Assembly: GCA_029883975.1 (NCBI GenBank)
Contig: JAOUIL010000005.1
Span: forward strand, 1-64,000
From: Betaproteobacteria bacterium
GTDB lineage: Bacteria > Pseudomonadota > Gammaproteobacteria > Burkholderiales > SG8-39
Direction: 5' to 3'
DNA length: 64,000 nt
The notes beneath the pieces were generated by a model that had not been told where the DNA came from, did not search any database, and saw only the letters and a program-made list of their open reading frames with translations. Made by a program: the position numbers and the translations under genes. Below are positions 8,391 to 17,685 of this stretch, in pieces; positions within the stretch are counted from its first letter, which is position 1; every line of letters begins with the position of its first letter.

Positions 8391-9759
8391 CGCCGCCGCC
8401 TTGCTGCTGCTGCTCGTCGCCGGCTGTGCGGTGCGGCCCGACTACCAGCGTCCGGAACTCGAGCTGCCGCAGGCCTGGAAGGAATCCGCGCCGCGGCCGG
8501 AGCCCGCCGATCCCTGGTGGCGCGTGTATGGCGATCCCGTGCTCGACCGGCTGATCGAGGAAGCGCTGGCGGGCAACACCGACGTGCTGATGGCGGCGGC
8601 GCGCGTCGACGAGGCGCGCGCGCTGCTCGGCGAGGTCGACGCGGCGCGCAATCCGCAGGTGAGCGCCAACGCCTCGGCGGGGCGCTCGCAGTTCTCGACG
8701 GCCACCGGCCTGCTGCCACCGGGCGCGCCGCGCGAGCTCTCCGAGTATCGCGCCACGCTCGGCGTGTCCTACGAGATCGACATCTTCGGGCGCCTCAGGG
8801 CGGCGAGCGACGCGGCGCGCGCCGAGCTTGCGGCGAGCGAGGCGGTGCGCGAGGCCGTGCGCCTGGCGCTGACGGCGCGCGTGGCCGCGAGCTACTATGG
8901 CCTTATCGCGCTCGACGCGCAGGTGGACCTGACGCGCCGCGCGATCGCCATCCGCGAGGAGGCGCTCGGGCTGCAGCGCCGGCGCCGCGAGGCGGGCATC
9001 ATCTCGGACTACGACCTGCGCCAGCTCGAGGCCGACACCGCGACGCTGCGCGCGCAGCTGCCACCGCTCGAGCGCGACCGCGAGATCGAGGAAGCCGCGC
9101 TCTCCGCGCTGCTCGGTCGCTCGCCGCGCGCGGTGTTCGACGATGCGCTCGCGCGCGCCGCGCCGGCGGGCGAGACGGTCGCCGTGGCGGTGCCGGACGG
9201 CCTGCCCTCGGAGCTGCTGCTGCGCCGCCCGGACCTGCTCGAGGCCGAGCAGCGGCTGGTGGCGTCGAACGCGCGCGTCGCGGAGGCGCGCGCGGCCTAC
9301 TTTCCCTCCATTCGCCTCACGGGCTTTCTCGGCGGCGCAAGCGCCGAGCTGGGCGACTTGTTCACCGGGCCCGCGGGCATATGGAACGTCACGGCCGCCC
9401 TCGCGCAGCCCGTGTACGCGGGGGGCAGGCTGGACGCGCAGCGCGACGCCGCCCTGGCGCGCGAGCGCGCGCTGCACGCGCAGTACCAGGGGGCGGTGCG
9501 CAATGCCTTCCGCGAGGTGCGCCAGGCCCTCGCGGCACAGGCGCGCGCCCGCGAGAGTTTCGATGCGCAGTCGGCGCGCGTAAACGCGCTGCGCGACACG
9601 CTGCGCCTGGCGCGGCTGCGCTACGCGAGCGGCCTCGCCAGCCAGCTCGAAGTGCTCGACACCGAGCGCAACCTGGTCGATGCGCACGCCGCGCGCATCG
9701 AGGCGCTGCGCCAGCAGCGCGCGGCGGTCGCCGACCTGTACCGGGCGCTCGGCGGCTAG
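8383..9759 (+). CDS. Outer-membrane efflux channel, NodT/OprM family lipoprotein
   Basis: The 458-residue trimeric channel protein forms the outer-membrane exit of the tripartite pump. It begins with a short lipoprotein signal (L-L-V-A-G-C-A-V) and then the family motif Y-Q-R-P-E-L-E-L-P-Q-A-W. Two repeats of coiled-coil and beta-barrel follow, each with an alanine-rich helical stretch, and the second holds L-L-L-R-R-P-D-L-L-E-A-E-Q-R-L. I chose the GTG at 8383, which overlaps the permease stop, because it gives a proper signal peptide. Its stop codon interlocks with that of the convergent dioxygenase gene. Confidence 0.93.
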   Translation: MRSAAALLLLLVAGCAVRPDYQRPELELPQAWKESAPRPEPADPWWRVYGDPVLDRLIEEALAGNTDVLMAAARVDEARALLGEVDAARNPQVSANASAGRSQFSTATGLLPPGAPRELSEYRATLGVSYEIDIFGRLRAASDAARAELAASEAVREAVRLALTARVAASYYGLIALDAQVDLTRRAIAIREEALGLQRRRREAGIISDYDLRQLEADTATLRAQLPPLERDREIEEAALSALLGRSPRAVFDDALARAAPAGETVAVAVPDGLPSELLLRRPDLLEAEQRLVASNARVAEARAAYFPSIRLTGFLGGASAELGDLFTGPAGIWNVTAALAQPVYAGGRLDAQRDAALARERALHAQYQGAVRNAFREVRQALAAQARARESFDAQSARVNALRDTLRLARLRYASGLASQLEVLDTERNLVDAHAARIEALRQQRAAVADLYRALGG

Positions 9760-10550
9760 GCCGGCGGCGCGAAGAGGTAGGCGTCCATCGCCAGCACGCC
9801 GCCCTCCACGTGCGCGATCAGGCGCTCGGACTGGTAGTCCGGCGCGGCGGCGCCGAGCGCGACGAACAGCGGCAGGAAGTGCTCCTCGGTCGGGTGCGCG
9901 CGCGCACCGCCCTCCGACAGCCGCCGGTAGCCGCACAGGCGATCCAGGTCGTGCGTCCCGATGCACTCGCGCACCCATTCCTGGAACTCGTCGACGTAGG
10001 GCTCGGCCGGGCCGACGCCCGTCTCGCGCACGCTGCGCAGCTCGCGCAGGTTGTGCGTGAGGTGGCCCGAGCCGACGATCAGCACGTCCTCGCGCGCGAG
10101 CGGCGCAAGCGCGCGGCCGAGCGCCAGATGATGGCGCGGACCGCGCGCGGGCTGCACCGAGACCTGCACCACCGGCACGTCGGCCTGCGGCCAGGCGTAG
10201 AGCAGCGGCGCCCAGGCGCCGTGGTCCAGCCCGCGCGCCTCGTCGATCTCCACGTCGATGCGATTCTCCTCGAGCAGCGCGCGCGCGCGCCGCGCGACCT
10301 CGGGCGCGCCGGGCGCCGGATAGCGGATCTCGTACAGCGCTTGCGGAAAGCCGTAGAAGTCGTGGATCGTCGCCGGTTGCGCCGCGCCCCCCAGCGTCGG
10401 TCGCGCGGTTTCCCAGTGCGCCGAGGCGATGAGCAGCGCGCGCGGGCGGCCGAGGCGCCGGCCGAGCGCCGCCCAGGCGGCGCCGGCCGCGCCCGCCTCG
10501 AGCGCGTGCATCGGTGAGCCGTGCGACAGGAAGACGACCGGCAGCGGCAT
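9756..10550 (-). CDS. ygiD: DODA-type extradiol aromatic ring-opening dioxygenase (YgiD-like)
   Basis: The 264-residue protein belongs to the LigB/DODA superfamily, typified by E. coli YgiD (4,5-DOPA dioxygenase). Metal-ligand histidines are visible in F-L-S-H-G-S-P near residue 10, in S-A-H-W-E near residue 45, in G-S-G-H-L-T-H-N, and in H-P-T-E-E-H-F. The natural substrate in bacteria is uncertain; members open catechol-type rings using Zn or Fe. The start ATG at 10550 is followed directly by the conserved P-V-V-F-L-S-H-G. It ends convergently with the efflux operon, overlapping by four bases. Confidence 0.9.
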   Translation of the reverse strand: MPLPVVFLSHGSPMHALEAGAAGAAWAALGRRLGRPRALLIASAHWETARPTLGGAAQPATIHDFYGFPQALYEIRYPAPGAPEVARRARALLEENRIDVEIDEARGLDHGAWAPLLYAWPQADVPVVQVSVQPARGPRHHLALGRALAPLAREDVLIVGSGHLTHNLRELRSVRETGVGPAEPYVDEFQEWVRECIGTHDLDRLCGYRRLSEGGARAHPTEEHFLPLFVALGAAAPDYQSERLIAHVEGGVLAMDAYLFAPPA

Positions 10551-10572
10551 CGTGCCTGGGGTGCCGCCGCGC

Positions 10573-11076
10573 TCAGGTGGTGCGCGGCCGCCAGGTGTAG
10601 GGCACGGGACCCGCGGCGCGCAGCACGCGGATCATGCGCAGCGCGGACTCGCGCCCGCGGTAGTAGCCGGGCACGACGATGGTCTCGTCGAATCCCATGG
10701 CGCGGTAGAAGGCGCGCGCCGCCTCGTTGCCGGAGCGCAGCTCGAGGTGCAGGCTGGCGATGCCGGCGGTGCGCGCGGACTCCACCAGCCAGTCGACCAG
10801 CCGCCGCCCGACGCCCGTGCGCCGCTGCGCCGGGCGCACAGCGAGGAGCACGAGGTGCGCGCGTTCGTCGCCGAACTCCATCAGCGAGAAGCCGGCGATG
10901 CGGCCGCGCTCGCAGGCGACCGGCGCGAGGGTGTCGGGATCGCGGATCGCCCGCAGCACGCGCGCCGCGTCGTACTTCCAGCCCAGGCCGGACTCGACCA
11001 GGTCGCGCGACATGAGCGCGATCGCCTGCGCGTCGCGCGGGTCGGCGAGGCGGATGGTGATGGCGTGCGCGGTCAC
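10573..11076 (-). CDS. GNAT family N-acetyltransferase
   Basis: The protein is about 167 residues with a RimI-like GNAT fold. The acetyl-CoA binding motif A is visible in V-R-P-A-Q-R-R-T-G-V-G-R-R-L (consensus R/Q-x-x-G-x-G/A), followed by L-E-L-R-S-G-N-E-A-A-R-A-F-Y-R-A-M-G-F, typical of motif B. The substrate is unknown. The start is uncertain: a GTG at 11076 gives M-T-A-H-A-I-T-I-R, and a TTG at 11082 is the alternative; neither has a clear ribosome site. It lies 22 bases upstream of the dioxygenase gene on the same strand and may be cotranscribed with it. Confidence 0.85.
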   Translation of the reverse strand: MTAHAITIRLADPRDAQAIALMSRDLVESGLGWKYDAARVLRAIRDPDTLAPVACERGRIAGFSLMEFGDERAHLVLLAVRPAQRRTGVGRRLVDWLVESARTAGIASLHLELRSGNEAARAFYRAMGFDETIVVPGYYRGRESALRMIRVLRAAGPVPYTWRPRTT

Positions 11077-11122
11077 GCGCAAAGTCTAAACGCAATCGCG
11101 CTGCGTTGTCATCGTCCCGCGG

Positions 11123-13684
11123 CTACAATGCGGCGTAGCGCTCGCGGATGCGCACCGTGCGCTGCAGCCCGTCCGCGGCCTCGAGCACCTTGAGGCGCAG
11201 GTCGTCGTCCAGGCCGCCCTGCAGGAAGCGCTGCGCCACGGCGAGCGCGTCGGGCTCCGTCTGCCCGGCAAGGAACGCCCCCAGCCAGTTGTCGACGAAG
11301 AAGATCTTGTGCCGGCGCTTGAGCGCCGGCAGCTGCGCGAGCGCCTGCTCGAGCAGCGGCGCGGTGAGCCCGGCGTGCTCGGGCGCGTTGAAGGCTGCGA
11401 GCGCCTCCTCGATCCAGCCCTCGGGCAGCCCCTTGTCACGCAGGAAGCGGTCGAACATCGCGCGCTTGGCCGCGGCGTCGGGCAGCGCGGCCGACGCCGC
11501 GAAAGCGTAGCGGCGCGCGTTGTCGCCGCGTTCGGCGGCCGCCGCCTCCGCCAGCATGCGCGGCCCGTCCGGATAGCCGCGCAGCACCAGGCGGGCGATG
11601 GCGCGGAAGCGGTCGCGCTCGCCGAGCGTCACGCCGGGCACGGCCAGGCTGCCCTCGGCCATGCGCTTCAGCTCGGCGAGCGCGCTCTCCGTCCAGGCAA
11701 GCCCGATGTAGGCGCGCAGCATCAGCAGGCGGCGGCTTTCCGCGCTCTCGCCGAGCGCGGCGGAAAGCAGCGTGCGCTCGATGCGCGTGGCGAGGCGCGC
11801 GCGCTGCGCCTCGGACAGGTAGCGGCGGAACGCTGTTTCGATGCGCGCCAGCAGCCCGGCGAGGATCACGTCGTCGCCTTCCTCGGCCGCCAGCGCCAGC
11901 GCGAACTCGATGAACTCGGCCGGCGCGAGCTCGGCGTCGCGTACGCTTTCCCACAATGCCTCGACGAGCTGCGCGCGCAACAGGCCGTCGGGCAGCGCGA
12001 GCGGCTCGGCGAGCAGTGCGGCGCGGCTGCCCGCGTCGAGCAGGAAGCGGCCGTAGCCGAAATCGCCGGCGTTCGGGTAGCGCCAGCGCACCGGACGCTG
12101 CGCGGCGGGGCCGGCAACGGGCGCCGACGCCTGCTCCAGGCGCACTTCCGACGTGACGATGCTGCCGTCCGGAGCGGCCGCTGCGACCACGAGCTTCTGC
12201 GGCCAGCGGCCGCCCTCGCCGAGCGCGTCTTCCTGGACGAGCTGCACGCCCGCCGCGCTTTCCTCGACCCGCACGGCCGGCAGCCCGCGGCGGTTGACCC
12301 AGGTGTCGGCCCACGCTGCCAGGTCGCGCTTCGACGCGCGCTCGAACGCGCGCACCAGGTCGCTCCAGTCCGCGGCGCCGAACGCGTGGCGTTGCAGGAA
12401 ATCGCGCACCGCGCGCTTGAAGGCCGGCTCGGCCAGGTAGAACTCCGCCTGCCGCAGCAGCGCGGGGCCCTTGGCGTAGACGATGGCGCCGTAGGCCGAC
12501 TTCGCCGCCGACAGGTTGGCGAGCGGTCGCCGCAGCGGCGTGGTGCCCGCGCTCGCGTCGGTGCGCACCGCGCCGGTCTTGAGGGCATGGAAGGCGCTCC
12601 ACGGATCGAGCTCCGGGACGATGCCCGCCGCCGCCTTGGCGGCCATGAAATTGGCGAAGCCCTCCTTGAGCCAAAGGTCGTCGAACCAGCGCATGGTGAC
12701 CAGGTTGCCGAACCACTGGTGCGAGGCCTCGTGGAAGACGAGCTGCGCGCGGCGCAGCAGGTCCGGGCCGCTCGGCGGATACGGGAACACGACCGCCTGC
12801 TCGTTGAGGAACGACGCGCCGGCGTGCTCCATGCCGCCGTACGGCAGCTCGGGAACGAGCACCAGGTCGTACTTGGCGAACGGATAGGGACGCGCGAACT
12901 CGGCCTCGAAGTACGCCAGCGCGCTGCGGTTCAGCCGCAGCACCTCGGCCGCGTGCGCGGCGGCGCGCGCGGCCTGCGAGCGGCGCACGAACAGGCGCAC
13001 CGGCTCACCGGGCGCGGTGAGTACCTGGAACGGCCCGGCCGCGAAAGCGAACAGGTAGGTGGAGATCGGCTCGGTGGGCGCGAAGCGCACGCGGCCCGGC
13101 GCTTCCTCGAGCGCGGGCGCGTTGGACACGGCGCGCCAGCCCCTGGGCAGCTGCAGCGTGAGCGAGAAGCGCGCCTTCAGGTCGGGCTGGTCGAAGCAGG
13201 GAAACACCGAGCTCGCGTCCGCCGGCACGAACAGCGAGTACACGTAGCTCGCGCGGTCCTCGCGGTCGCGATACAGCGTCAACGCCTTGCCCTGCACCGC
13301 GATCGGCGCCGCGACCTGCATTGCGATGCGGTTCTCGCCGCGGCGCAGCGCCGCGCGCGGGATGACGAGGTGCTCGCGCACGCGGCGCGCCTGGGCCGGC
13401 TTGCCGTTGACGCGCAGGTTGCGCGGCGCGCCGCCGCGCCAATCGAGCACCAGGTCGACGCGGCGCACGAGCACCACGTCGATCTCCACCTGCCCGCTCG
13501 CGCGCCGGCGCCGCTCGTCGAGCCGCAGCGTGAGCGAGTAGCGCGCGTCGCGGTAGTGCGCCGCGCGCCAGCGCGCCAGCTCGTGCGACACGCCGGGCAC
13601 GAGCGGCGGCGCCTGCGCGGGCGCTGGCGGCGCGACCGCCGCGAGCAGGATCAGCGCCGCCCCGGCGCGCATGAGACGTGGCAA
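11123..13684 (-). CDS. Secreted M1-family zinc metallo-aminopeptidase
   Basis: The 853-residue protein of the gluzincin M1 family (PepN/ERAP type) removes N-terminal residues from peptides. A signal peptide is visible (residues 1-23, ending A-P-A-Q), so it works outside the cytoplasm, unlike PepN. The G-G-M-E-H-A-G exopeptidase motif is at 283-289. The zinc site H-E-A-S-H is at 318-322, and the third ligand glutamate at about 341 (K-E-G-F-A-N-F). The C-terminal third is the ERAP1-like helical domain. The gene lies 34 bases downstream of the membrane-protein gene on the same strand, so they may share a transcript. Confidence 0.92.
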   Translation of the reverse strand: MPRLMRAGAALILLAAVAPPAPAQAPPLVPGVSHELARWRAAHYRDARYSLTLRLDERRRRASGQVEIDVVLVRRVDLVLDWRGGAPRNLRVNGKPAQARRVREHLVIPRAALRRGENRIAMQVAAPIAVQGKALTLYRDREDRASYVYSLFVPADASSVFPCFDQPDLKARFSLTLQLPRGWRAVSNAPALEEAPGRVRFAPTEPISTYLFAFAAGPFQVLTAPGEPVRLFVRRSQAARAAAHAAEVLRLNRSALAYFEAEFARPYPFAKYDLVLVPELPYGGMEHAGASFLNEQAVVFPYPPSGPDLLRRAQLVFHEASHQWFGNLVTMRWFDDLWLKEGFANFMAAKAAAGIVPELDPWSAFHALKTGAVRTDASAGTTPLRRPLANLSAAKSAYGAIVYAKGPALLRQAEFYLAEPAFKRAVRDFLQRHAFGAADWSDLVRAFERASKRDLAAWADTWVNRRGLPAVRVEESAAGVQLVQEDALGEGGRWPQKLVVAAAAPDGSIVTSEVRLEQASAPVAGPAAQRPVRWRYPNAGDFGYGRFLLDAGSRAALLAEPLALPDGLLRAQLVEALWESVRDAELAPAEFIEFALALAAEEGDDVILAGLLARIETAFRRYLSEAQRARLATRIERTLLSAALGESAESRRLLMLRAYIGLAWTESALAELKRMAEGSLAVPGVTLGERDRFRAIARLVLRGYPDGPRMLAEAAAAERGDNARRYAFAASAALPDAAAKRAMFDRFLRDKGLPEGWIEEALAAFNAPEHAGLTAPLLEQALAQLPALKRRHKIFFVDNWLGAFLAGQTEPDALAVAQRFLQGGLDDDLRLKVLEAADGLQRTVRIRERYAAL

Positions 13685-13718
13685 GGCAAGGGTCGCCGGC
13701 GAAGCGCGCGCGTGCCGC

Positions 13719-14276
13719 CTAGCGGTCCAGCCGCGCGAACGCGATCGGCGCGGCGGCGAGCACGACGAGCAGCGGGATACCGATCAGCGGGGTCATGCGC
13801 AGCAGCACGACGAACGGCAGGCCGACGAACAGGGTGGCGAGCAGCCACGGCACGCGCGGCAGGCGGCCGAGGTCCGCGCGCAGCTTCTTGCGGATCCAGC
13901 GCGCCGCCTTGTGCTCGCGTGACGTGCGGTGGCCCAGGCTGCGCGCCAGCGAGCGCTCCTCCAGCCAGGAGAAGAACACCAGCAGCAGCACGAACAGGCT
14001 GCCGACCAGCGCCACCGGCGCGAGCAGCAGCCCGAGGAGCGCGGCGAACGCTTGCGTGCCGACCAGCGCCATGACCGGCGCCAGCCCGCAGGCGATGGCG
14101 GTCACGCCGATCAGCGCGCAGGCGGGCACCACCAGGCGCAGGCGCGCGGCGACGTAGTCGCGGAAGGCGTCGAGCTCGCGGTAGCGGCGCGCGAGGCCCA
14201 TCGCATCGTCCACGGGGACGAGGAGCTGCTGGCCGAGCTTGTGCTGCAGCGTGGACTGCCACGGGATGCCAGCCAT
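13719..14276 (-). CDS. Multi-pass membrane protein of unknown function
   Basis: The 185-residue protein has about four hydrophobic segments, one pair near residues 48-100 (A-C-A-L-I-G-V-T-A-I-A-C-G-L and the segment after it) and a second pair near the C terminus. A basic, amphipathic loop (S-L-G-H-R-T-S-R-E-H-K-A-A-R-W-I-R-K-K-L-R) lies between the pairs. I do not recognise the family. The open frame runs further upstream, but the ATG at 14276 follows a good GGAGG ribosome site, and the extension lies in the divergent promoter region of the sulfatase gene. It precedes the aminopeptidase on the same strand. Confidence 0.75.
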   Translation of the reverse strand: MAGIPWQSTLQHKLGQQLLVPVDDAMGLARRYRELDAFRDYVAARLRLVVPACALIGVTAIACGLAPVMALVGTQAFAALLGLLLAPVALVGSLFVLLLVFFSWLEERSLARSLGHRTSREHKAARWIRKKLRADLGRLPRVPWLLATLFVGLPFVVLLRMTPLIGIPLLVVLAAAPIAFARLDR

Positions 14277-14385
14277 CGACGTGCCTCCTTCCTGTCCGAG
14301 CCTGCCCGGCGAGCATACGGAACCGGGGGCCGAAAAGCCGGGAAGAATTCCGCACTCCCCGCCCGGTCGCTTAGACTTCCCGCCC

Positions 14386-15765
14386 ATGAAACCCAACTTC
14401 ATTGTGATCCTGATCGACGATCTGCGCTACGACGAGTTCGGCGCCGGCGGCCATCCCTACATGCGCACCCCGCACATCGACCGCCTGGCGGCGGAAGGCG
14501 TGCTGTTCGAGCGCGCCTTCCACACCACGCCGATCTGCTCGCCCAACCGCGCCTCGATCGTCACCGGTCAGTACGCCAGCCGGCACGGCATCATCGACAA
14601 CGTGGCGCGCGACGCCATGAGCCACCGCCTGCCCAACTACCACCTGGCGCTGCAGAAGCTCGGCTACCAGACGGCGCACGTGGGCAAGTGGCACATGGGC
14701 AACGACGGCATGCCGCGCCCCGGCTACCACCACTGGGTGAGCTTCGACGGGCACGGCAGCCTCGTCGACCCGCAGCTGAACGTCAACGGCGCCTACGAGA
14801 AGCGCTCGGGCTACATGACGGACCTGCTCAACCAGGAGGCGCTCGCTTTCGTCGAGCGCCGGCACAGCAGGCCCTTCGCCCTGTTCTTCGCGCACAAGGC
14901 CGTGCATCCGGACGCGCACCAGGCCGCCGACGGCACGCTCGACATGAGCCGATTCGGCGGCTACATCCCGGCCGAGCGCCATCGCCGCCTCTACGCGGGC
15001 GCCGTGTTTCCGCAGACGCCCAACATGCGCCCGGCGCGCGAGCTGCTGAAGCAGGCGCCCGCCTGGACCGACGCGTTCGCGCTGAAGGGCAGCGCGCGCT
15101 CGCGCGCGCTGCTCGATGCGATCCAGGCGGGCTCGCAGGAGGAGATCCGCCAGCGCGCGCGCATGATGGCCGCGGTGGACGAGGGCGTGGGCATGCTGCT
15201 CGAGGCGCTCGCGCGGCAGCGCAAGCTCGACGACACGCTGATCCTGTTTCTCGGCGACAACGGCTATTTCTTCGGCGAGCACGGCCTCGGCCCCGAGCGG
15301 CGCTTCGCCTACGAGGAGGGCATCCGCGCCCCGTTCGTGCTGCGCTATCCGCGGCGCGCGCGGCCCGGCACGCGCGAGCGCGGCCTGGTGATCTGCCAGG
15401 ACATCGCGCCGACGCTGATCGAGCTCGCCGGCGGCAAGCCCGGGCCGCAAGTGCAGGGACGCTCGCTCGCGCCGTTGCTCGCCGGCCGGCGCCGCGGCTG
15501 GCGCAAGTCGTTCCTCGTCGAGTACTGGGCCGAGCAGGCCATGCCGTGGCTGGTCGGCATGACGTACAAGGCGGTGCGCACCGACCGCCACAAGCTGATC
15601 CACTGGGTAAACCGCGACGCCGCCGGAGAGCTGGACGAGCTCTACGACCTGGAGCGCGATCCCTGGGAGCTGAAGAACCTGGCGCGCAGCGCCGGCCACG
15701 CGGCGGTACGCGCGCGGCTGCGCCGTACGCTGCGCACGCTGGTCGCGGACGCGGCCGGCCTGTAG
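14386..15765 (+). CDS. Type I sulfatase
   Basis: The 459-residue alkaline-phosphatase-superfamily hydrolase cleaves sulfate esters. The active-site motif C-S-P-N-R begins at C51 and fits C-x-P-x-R, in which the cysteine is converted to formylglycine by a dedicated enzyme. The metal-binding aspartates D11/D12 are in I-L-I-D-D-L-R. H-V-G-K-W-H-M-G and L-G-D-N-G-Y-F give the remaining core residues. No signal peptide is visible, which suggests a cytoplasmic enzyme. The start at 14386 gives the canonical N terminus; the longer open frame upstream is not needed. The substrate cannot be predicted. Confidence 0.92.
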   Translation: MKPNFIVILIDDLRYDEFGAGGHPYMRTPHIDRLAAEGVLFERAFHTTPICSPNRASIVTGQYASRHGIIDNVARDAMSHRLPNYHLALQKLGYQTAHVGKWHMGNDGMPRPGYHHWVSFDGHGSLVDPQLNVNGAYEKRSGYMTDLLNQEALAFVERRHSRPFALFFAHKAVHPDAHQAADGTLDMSRFGGYIPAERHRRLYAGAVFPQTPNMRPARELLKQAPAWTDAFALKGSARSRALLDAIQAGSQEEIRQRARMMAAVDEGVGMLLEALARQRKLDDTLILFLGDNGYFFGEHGLGPERRFAYEEGIRAPFVLRYPRRARPGTRERGLVICQDIAPTLIELAGGKPGPQVQGRSLAPLLAGRRRGWRKSFLVEYWAEQAMPWLVGMTYKAVRTDRHKLIHWVNRDAAGELDELYDLERDPWELKNLARSAGHAAVRARLRRTLRTLVADAAGL

Positions 15766-15789
15766 CCGGGCGCACAAGGGGAGAACGCA

Positions 15790-17013
15790 GTGGAACCGAT
15801 CGATCGTCCCACCATCCAGCGCTCGGCCGTCGACCTGGTCGAGGACGTGAAGCTGCGCGCGCCGCGCGGCGCGGCGGAAAAGCTCGCGCACTACGGCGGC
15901 GCCGAGGTCGCGGCCGCGCTGCTCAAGCTCTCGCCCGGCTTCGCGCAGGATGTGCTCGCGCTGCTGCCGGTGGACTCGCGCGAGCGCGCGCTGGCGGCCG
16001 CGCCGCCCGAGATCGCGCGCCAGTGGCAGACGAACGCGCTGTACGAGGACGGCGCCATCGGCCGCATGATGGAGCCGGTGTACGCGGCCTTTGCGCCGCA
16101 GGCCACGGTCGGCGAGGTGGTCGAGGCGCTGCACGAGATGGTGCGCAACGCCTTCATCACTTATGTCTACGTCGTGGACGCGAACGAGCGCCTGCTCGGC
16201 ATCGTCACCATGCGCGACCTGCTGCTCAGCGAGCGCGGCAAGGCGCTGCGCGACGTCATGCTCACCGAGGTGTTCGCGCTGCGCGCCCCCACGCCGCTCG
16301 ACGAGGCGATGAAGCAGGTGCTCGACCGGCACTACCCCGTCTATCCGGTGGTGGACGCCGAGAACCGCATCCGCGGCCTGGTGCGCGGCCAGAGCATGTT
16401 CGAGGCGCGCGCCTTCGAGATCGCGGCGCAACCCGGCAGCATGGTCGGCGTGGAAAAGGAAGAGCGCATGGGCACGCCCTGGCAGCGCAGCCTCACGATG
16501 CGCCATCCGTGGCTGCAGCTGAACCTGCTGACCGCGTTCCTCGCCGCAGCGGTGGTCGGCATCTTCCAGGACACCATCGACCGCGTGGTGATCCTGGCGC
16601 TCTTCCTGCCGGTGCTCGCCGGGCAGTCCGGCAACACCGGCTGCCAGGCGCTGGCGGTCACCCTGCGCGGCATGACCATCGGCGAGCTCAAGCCCGGCGC
16701 GGAGCGCGCGCTCGTCACCAAGGAAGCGGGCCTCGGCGCCCTCAACGGCGCGGGCGTGGGACTCATCGCGGCGATCGGCATGTACATCACCGCGAGCGGG
16801 CAGGGCTCGCCGCACGCCTTCCTGCTGTCGTTCGTGGTGTTCGTCGCCATGATCGGCTCCTGCGTGGCGAGCGGGCTGTCCGGCGCCATGGTGCCGCTGA
16901 CGCTCAAGCGCCTCGGCTTCGATCCGGCGACCGCCTCGAGCATCTTCCTCACCACCGCGACGGACGTGGTCAGCATGGGGATGCTGCTCGGGCTGGCCGC
17001 GATGCTGGTTTGA
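15790..17013 (+). CDS. mgtE: MgtE-type magnesium transporter
   Basis: The 407-residue protein contains an N-terminal helical domain (about 1-100), two CBS motifs (about 100-215) and a C-terminal MgtE membrane domain of five helices from about residue 245. The pore signature L-P-V-L-A-G-Q-S-G-N-T-G is present at the second helix, and S-S-I-F-L-T-T-A-T-D-V at the last. In the family, Mg2+ binding to the CBS part closes the channel. The GTG start at 15790 follows a GGGGAGAA sequence. The gap before it is too short for a Mg2+ riboswitch. A large hairpin lies downstream of its stop. Confidence 0.92.
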   Translation: MEPIDRPTIQRSAVDLVEDVKLRAPRGAAEKLAHYGGAEVAAALLKLSPGFAQDVLALLPVDSRERALAAAPPEIARQWQTNALYEDGAIGRMMEPVYAAFAPQATVGEVVEALHEMVRNAFITYVYVVDANERLLGIVTMRDLLLSERGKALRDVMLTEVFALRAPTPLDEAMKQVLDRHYPVYPVVDAENRIRGLVRGQSMFEARAFEIAAQPGSMVGVEKEERMGTPWQRSLTMRHPWLQLNLLTAFLAAAVVGIFQDTIDRVVILALFLPVLAGQSGNTGCQALAVTLRGMTIGELKPGAERALVTKEAGLGALNGAGVGLIAAIGMYITASGQGSPHAFLLSFVVFVAMIGSCVASGLSGAMVPLTLKRLGFDPATASSIFLTTATDVVSMGMLLGLAAMLV

Positions 17014-17058
17014 GGGGGGGCGCGTCCGGGCGCGGTGCCTCCGGTGGCAGAGCTATGG

Positions 17059-17101
17059 TCTCGTGACTTTGCCCGGAGATTCACCGGGCAAAGTCACGAG
17101 A
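17059..17101. repeat. Perfect 18-base inverted repeat with 7-base loop
   Basis: The arms at 17059-17076 and 17084-17101 are perfectly complementary over 18 bases around the loop AGATTCA. The sequence before and after is not T-rich on either strand, so a standard intrinsic terminator is unlikely. It lies in the 199-base gap between the mgtE and CBS genes. It could be a repeated palindromic element, a protein site or a processing hairpin. I saw no second copy in the window by eye. Confidence 0.8.
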
Positions 17102-17212
17102 TCTGAGAAGGGCCAAACCGGCGATACCCTTGAAGGACGGCAGACGGGGCCTGTCCGCATCCTTGCGTTTGGACTACCATCGGCCGGCGGACGCGACCAC
17201 CGGGAGGCCGGC

Positions 17213-17647
17213 ATGCAAGTCAAGGAGATCCTGCGGGTCAAGGGCAACCGGCTGCTGACGATCGAGCCGGCGGGCCGCGCGGCGGACGCGGCGCGCACCA
17301 TGTCGGAGCAGAACCTGGGGTCGCTCATCGTGGTGGACCAGGAGCGCCTGGTGGGCGTGCTCACCTTCCGCGAGATTCTGCAGGCGCTCGCGCAGCGCGG
17401 CGACACGCTCGGCGACGTGCGCGTCGGCGACATCATGGTGCGCGACCCGGTGACCGCCGAGCCCGGCATGGAGGTGAACGACCTGCGCCGCGCGATGCTC
17501 GATTCGGGCGCGCGCTACCTGCCGGTGGTGCAGGACGGCAAGCTGCTCGGCGTCATCTCCTTCCGCGACGTCGCCAAGGCGGTGCTCGAGGAGCAGGACT
17601 TCGAGAACAAGATGCTGAAGGGCTACATCAAGAACTGGCCCGCGTAG
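17213..17647 (+). CDS. CBS-domain-pair protein
   Basis: The 144-residue protein consists almost entirely of two CBS motifs (about residues 15-60 and 75-130), with the repeated patterns L-G-S-L-I-V-V-D-Q-E-R-L-V-G-V-L-T-F-R and Y-L-P-V-V-Q-D-G-K-L-L-G-V-I-S-F-R. Such pairs bind adenosine nucleotides and act as energy sensors. The partner is unknown; the neighbour mgtE also carries CBS motifs. The frame is open further upstream through the hairpin, but the ATG at 17213 gives the natural N terminus (M-Q-V-K-E-I-L). Confidence 0.88.
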   Translation: MQVKEILRVKGNRLLTIEPAGRAADAARTMSEQNLGSLIVVDQERLVGVLTFREILQALAQRGDTLGDVRVGDIMVRDPVTAEPGMEVNDLRRAMLDSGARYLPVVQDGKLLGVISFRDVAKAVLEEQDFENKMLKGYIKNWPA

Positions 17648-17685
17648 CGGGCGCGGCCCGGCGGCGGCGCGCGCAAGGCGCCGTG

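Noticed and set aside
15766-15789. Magnesium riboswitch in front of mgtE.
   Set aside because: Only 24 bases separate the sulfatase and mgtE genes, too short for an M-box or mgtA-type leader.
17059-17101. Intrinsic terminator of mgtE.
   Set aside because: No T-run follows the hairpin on either strand, so it was listed as a repeat.
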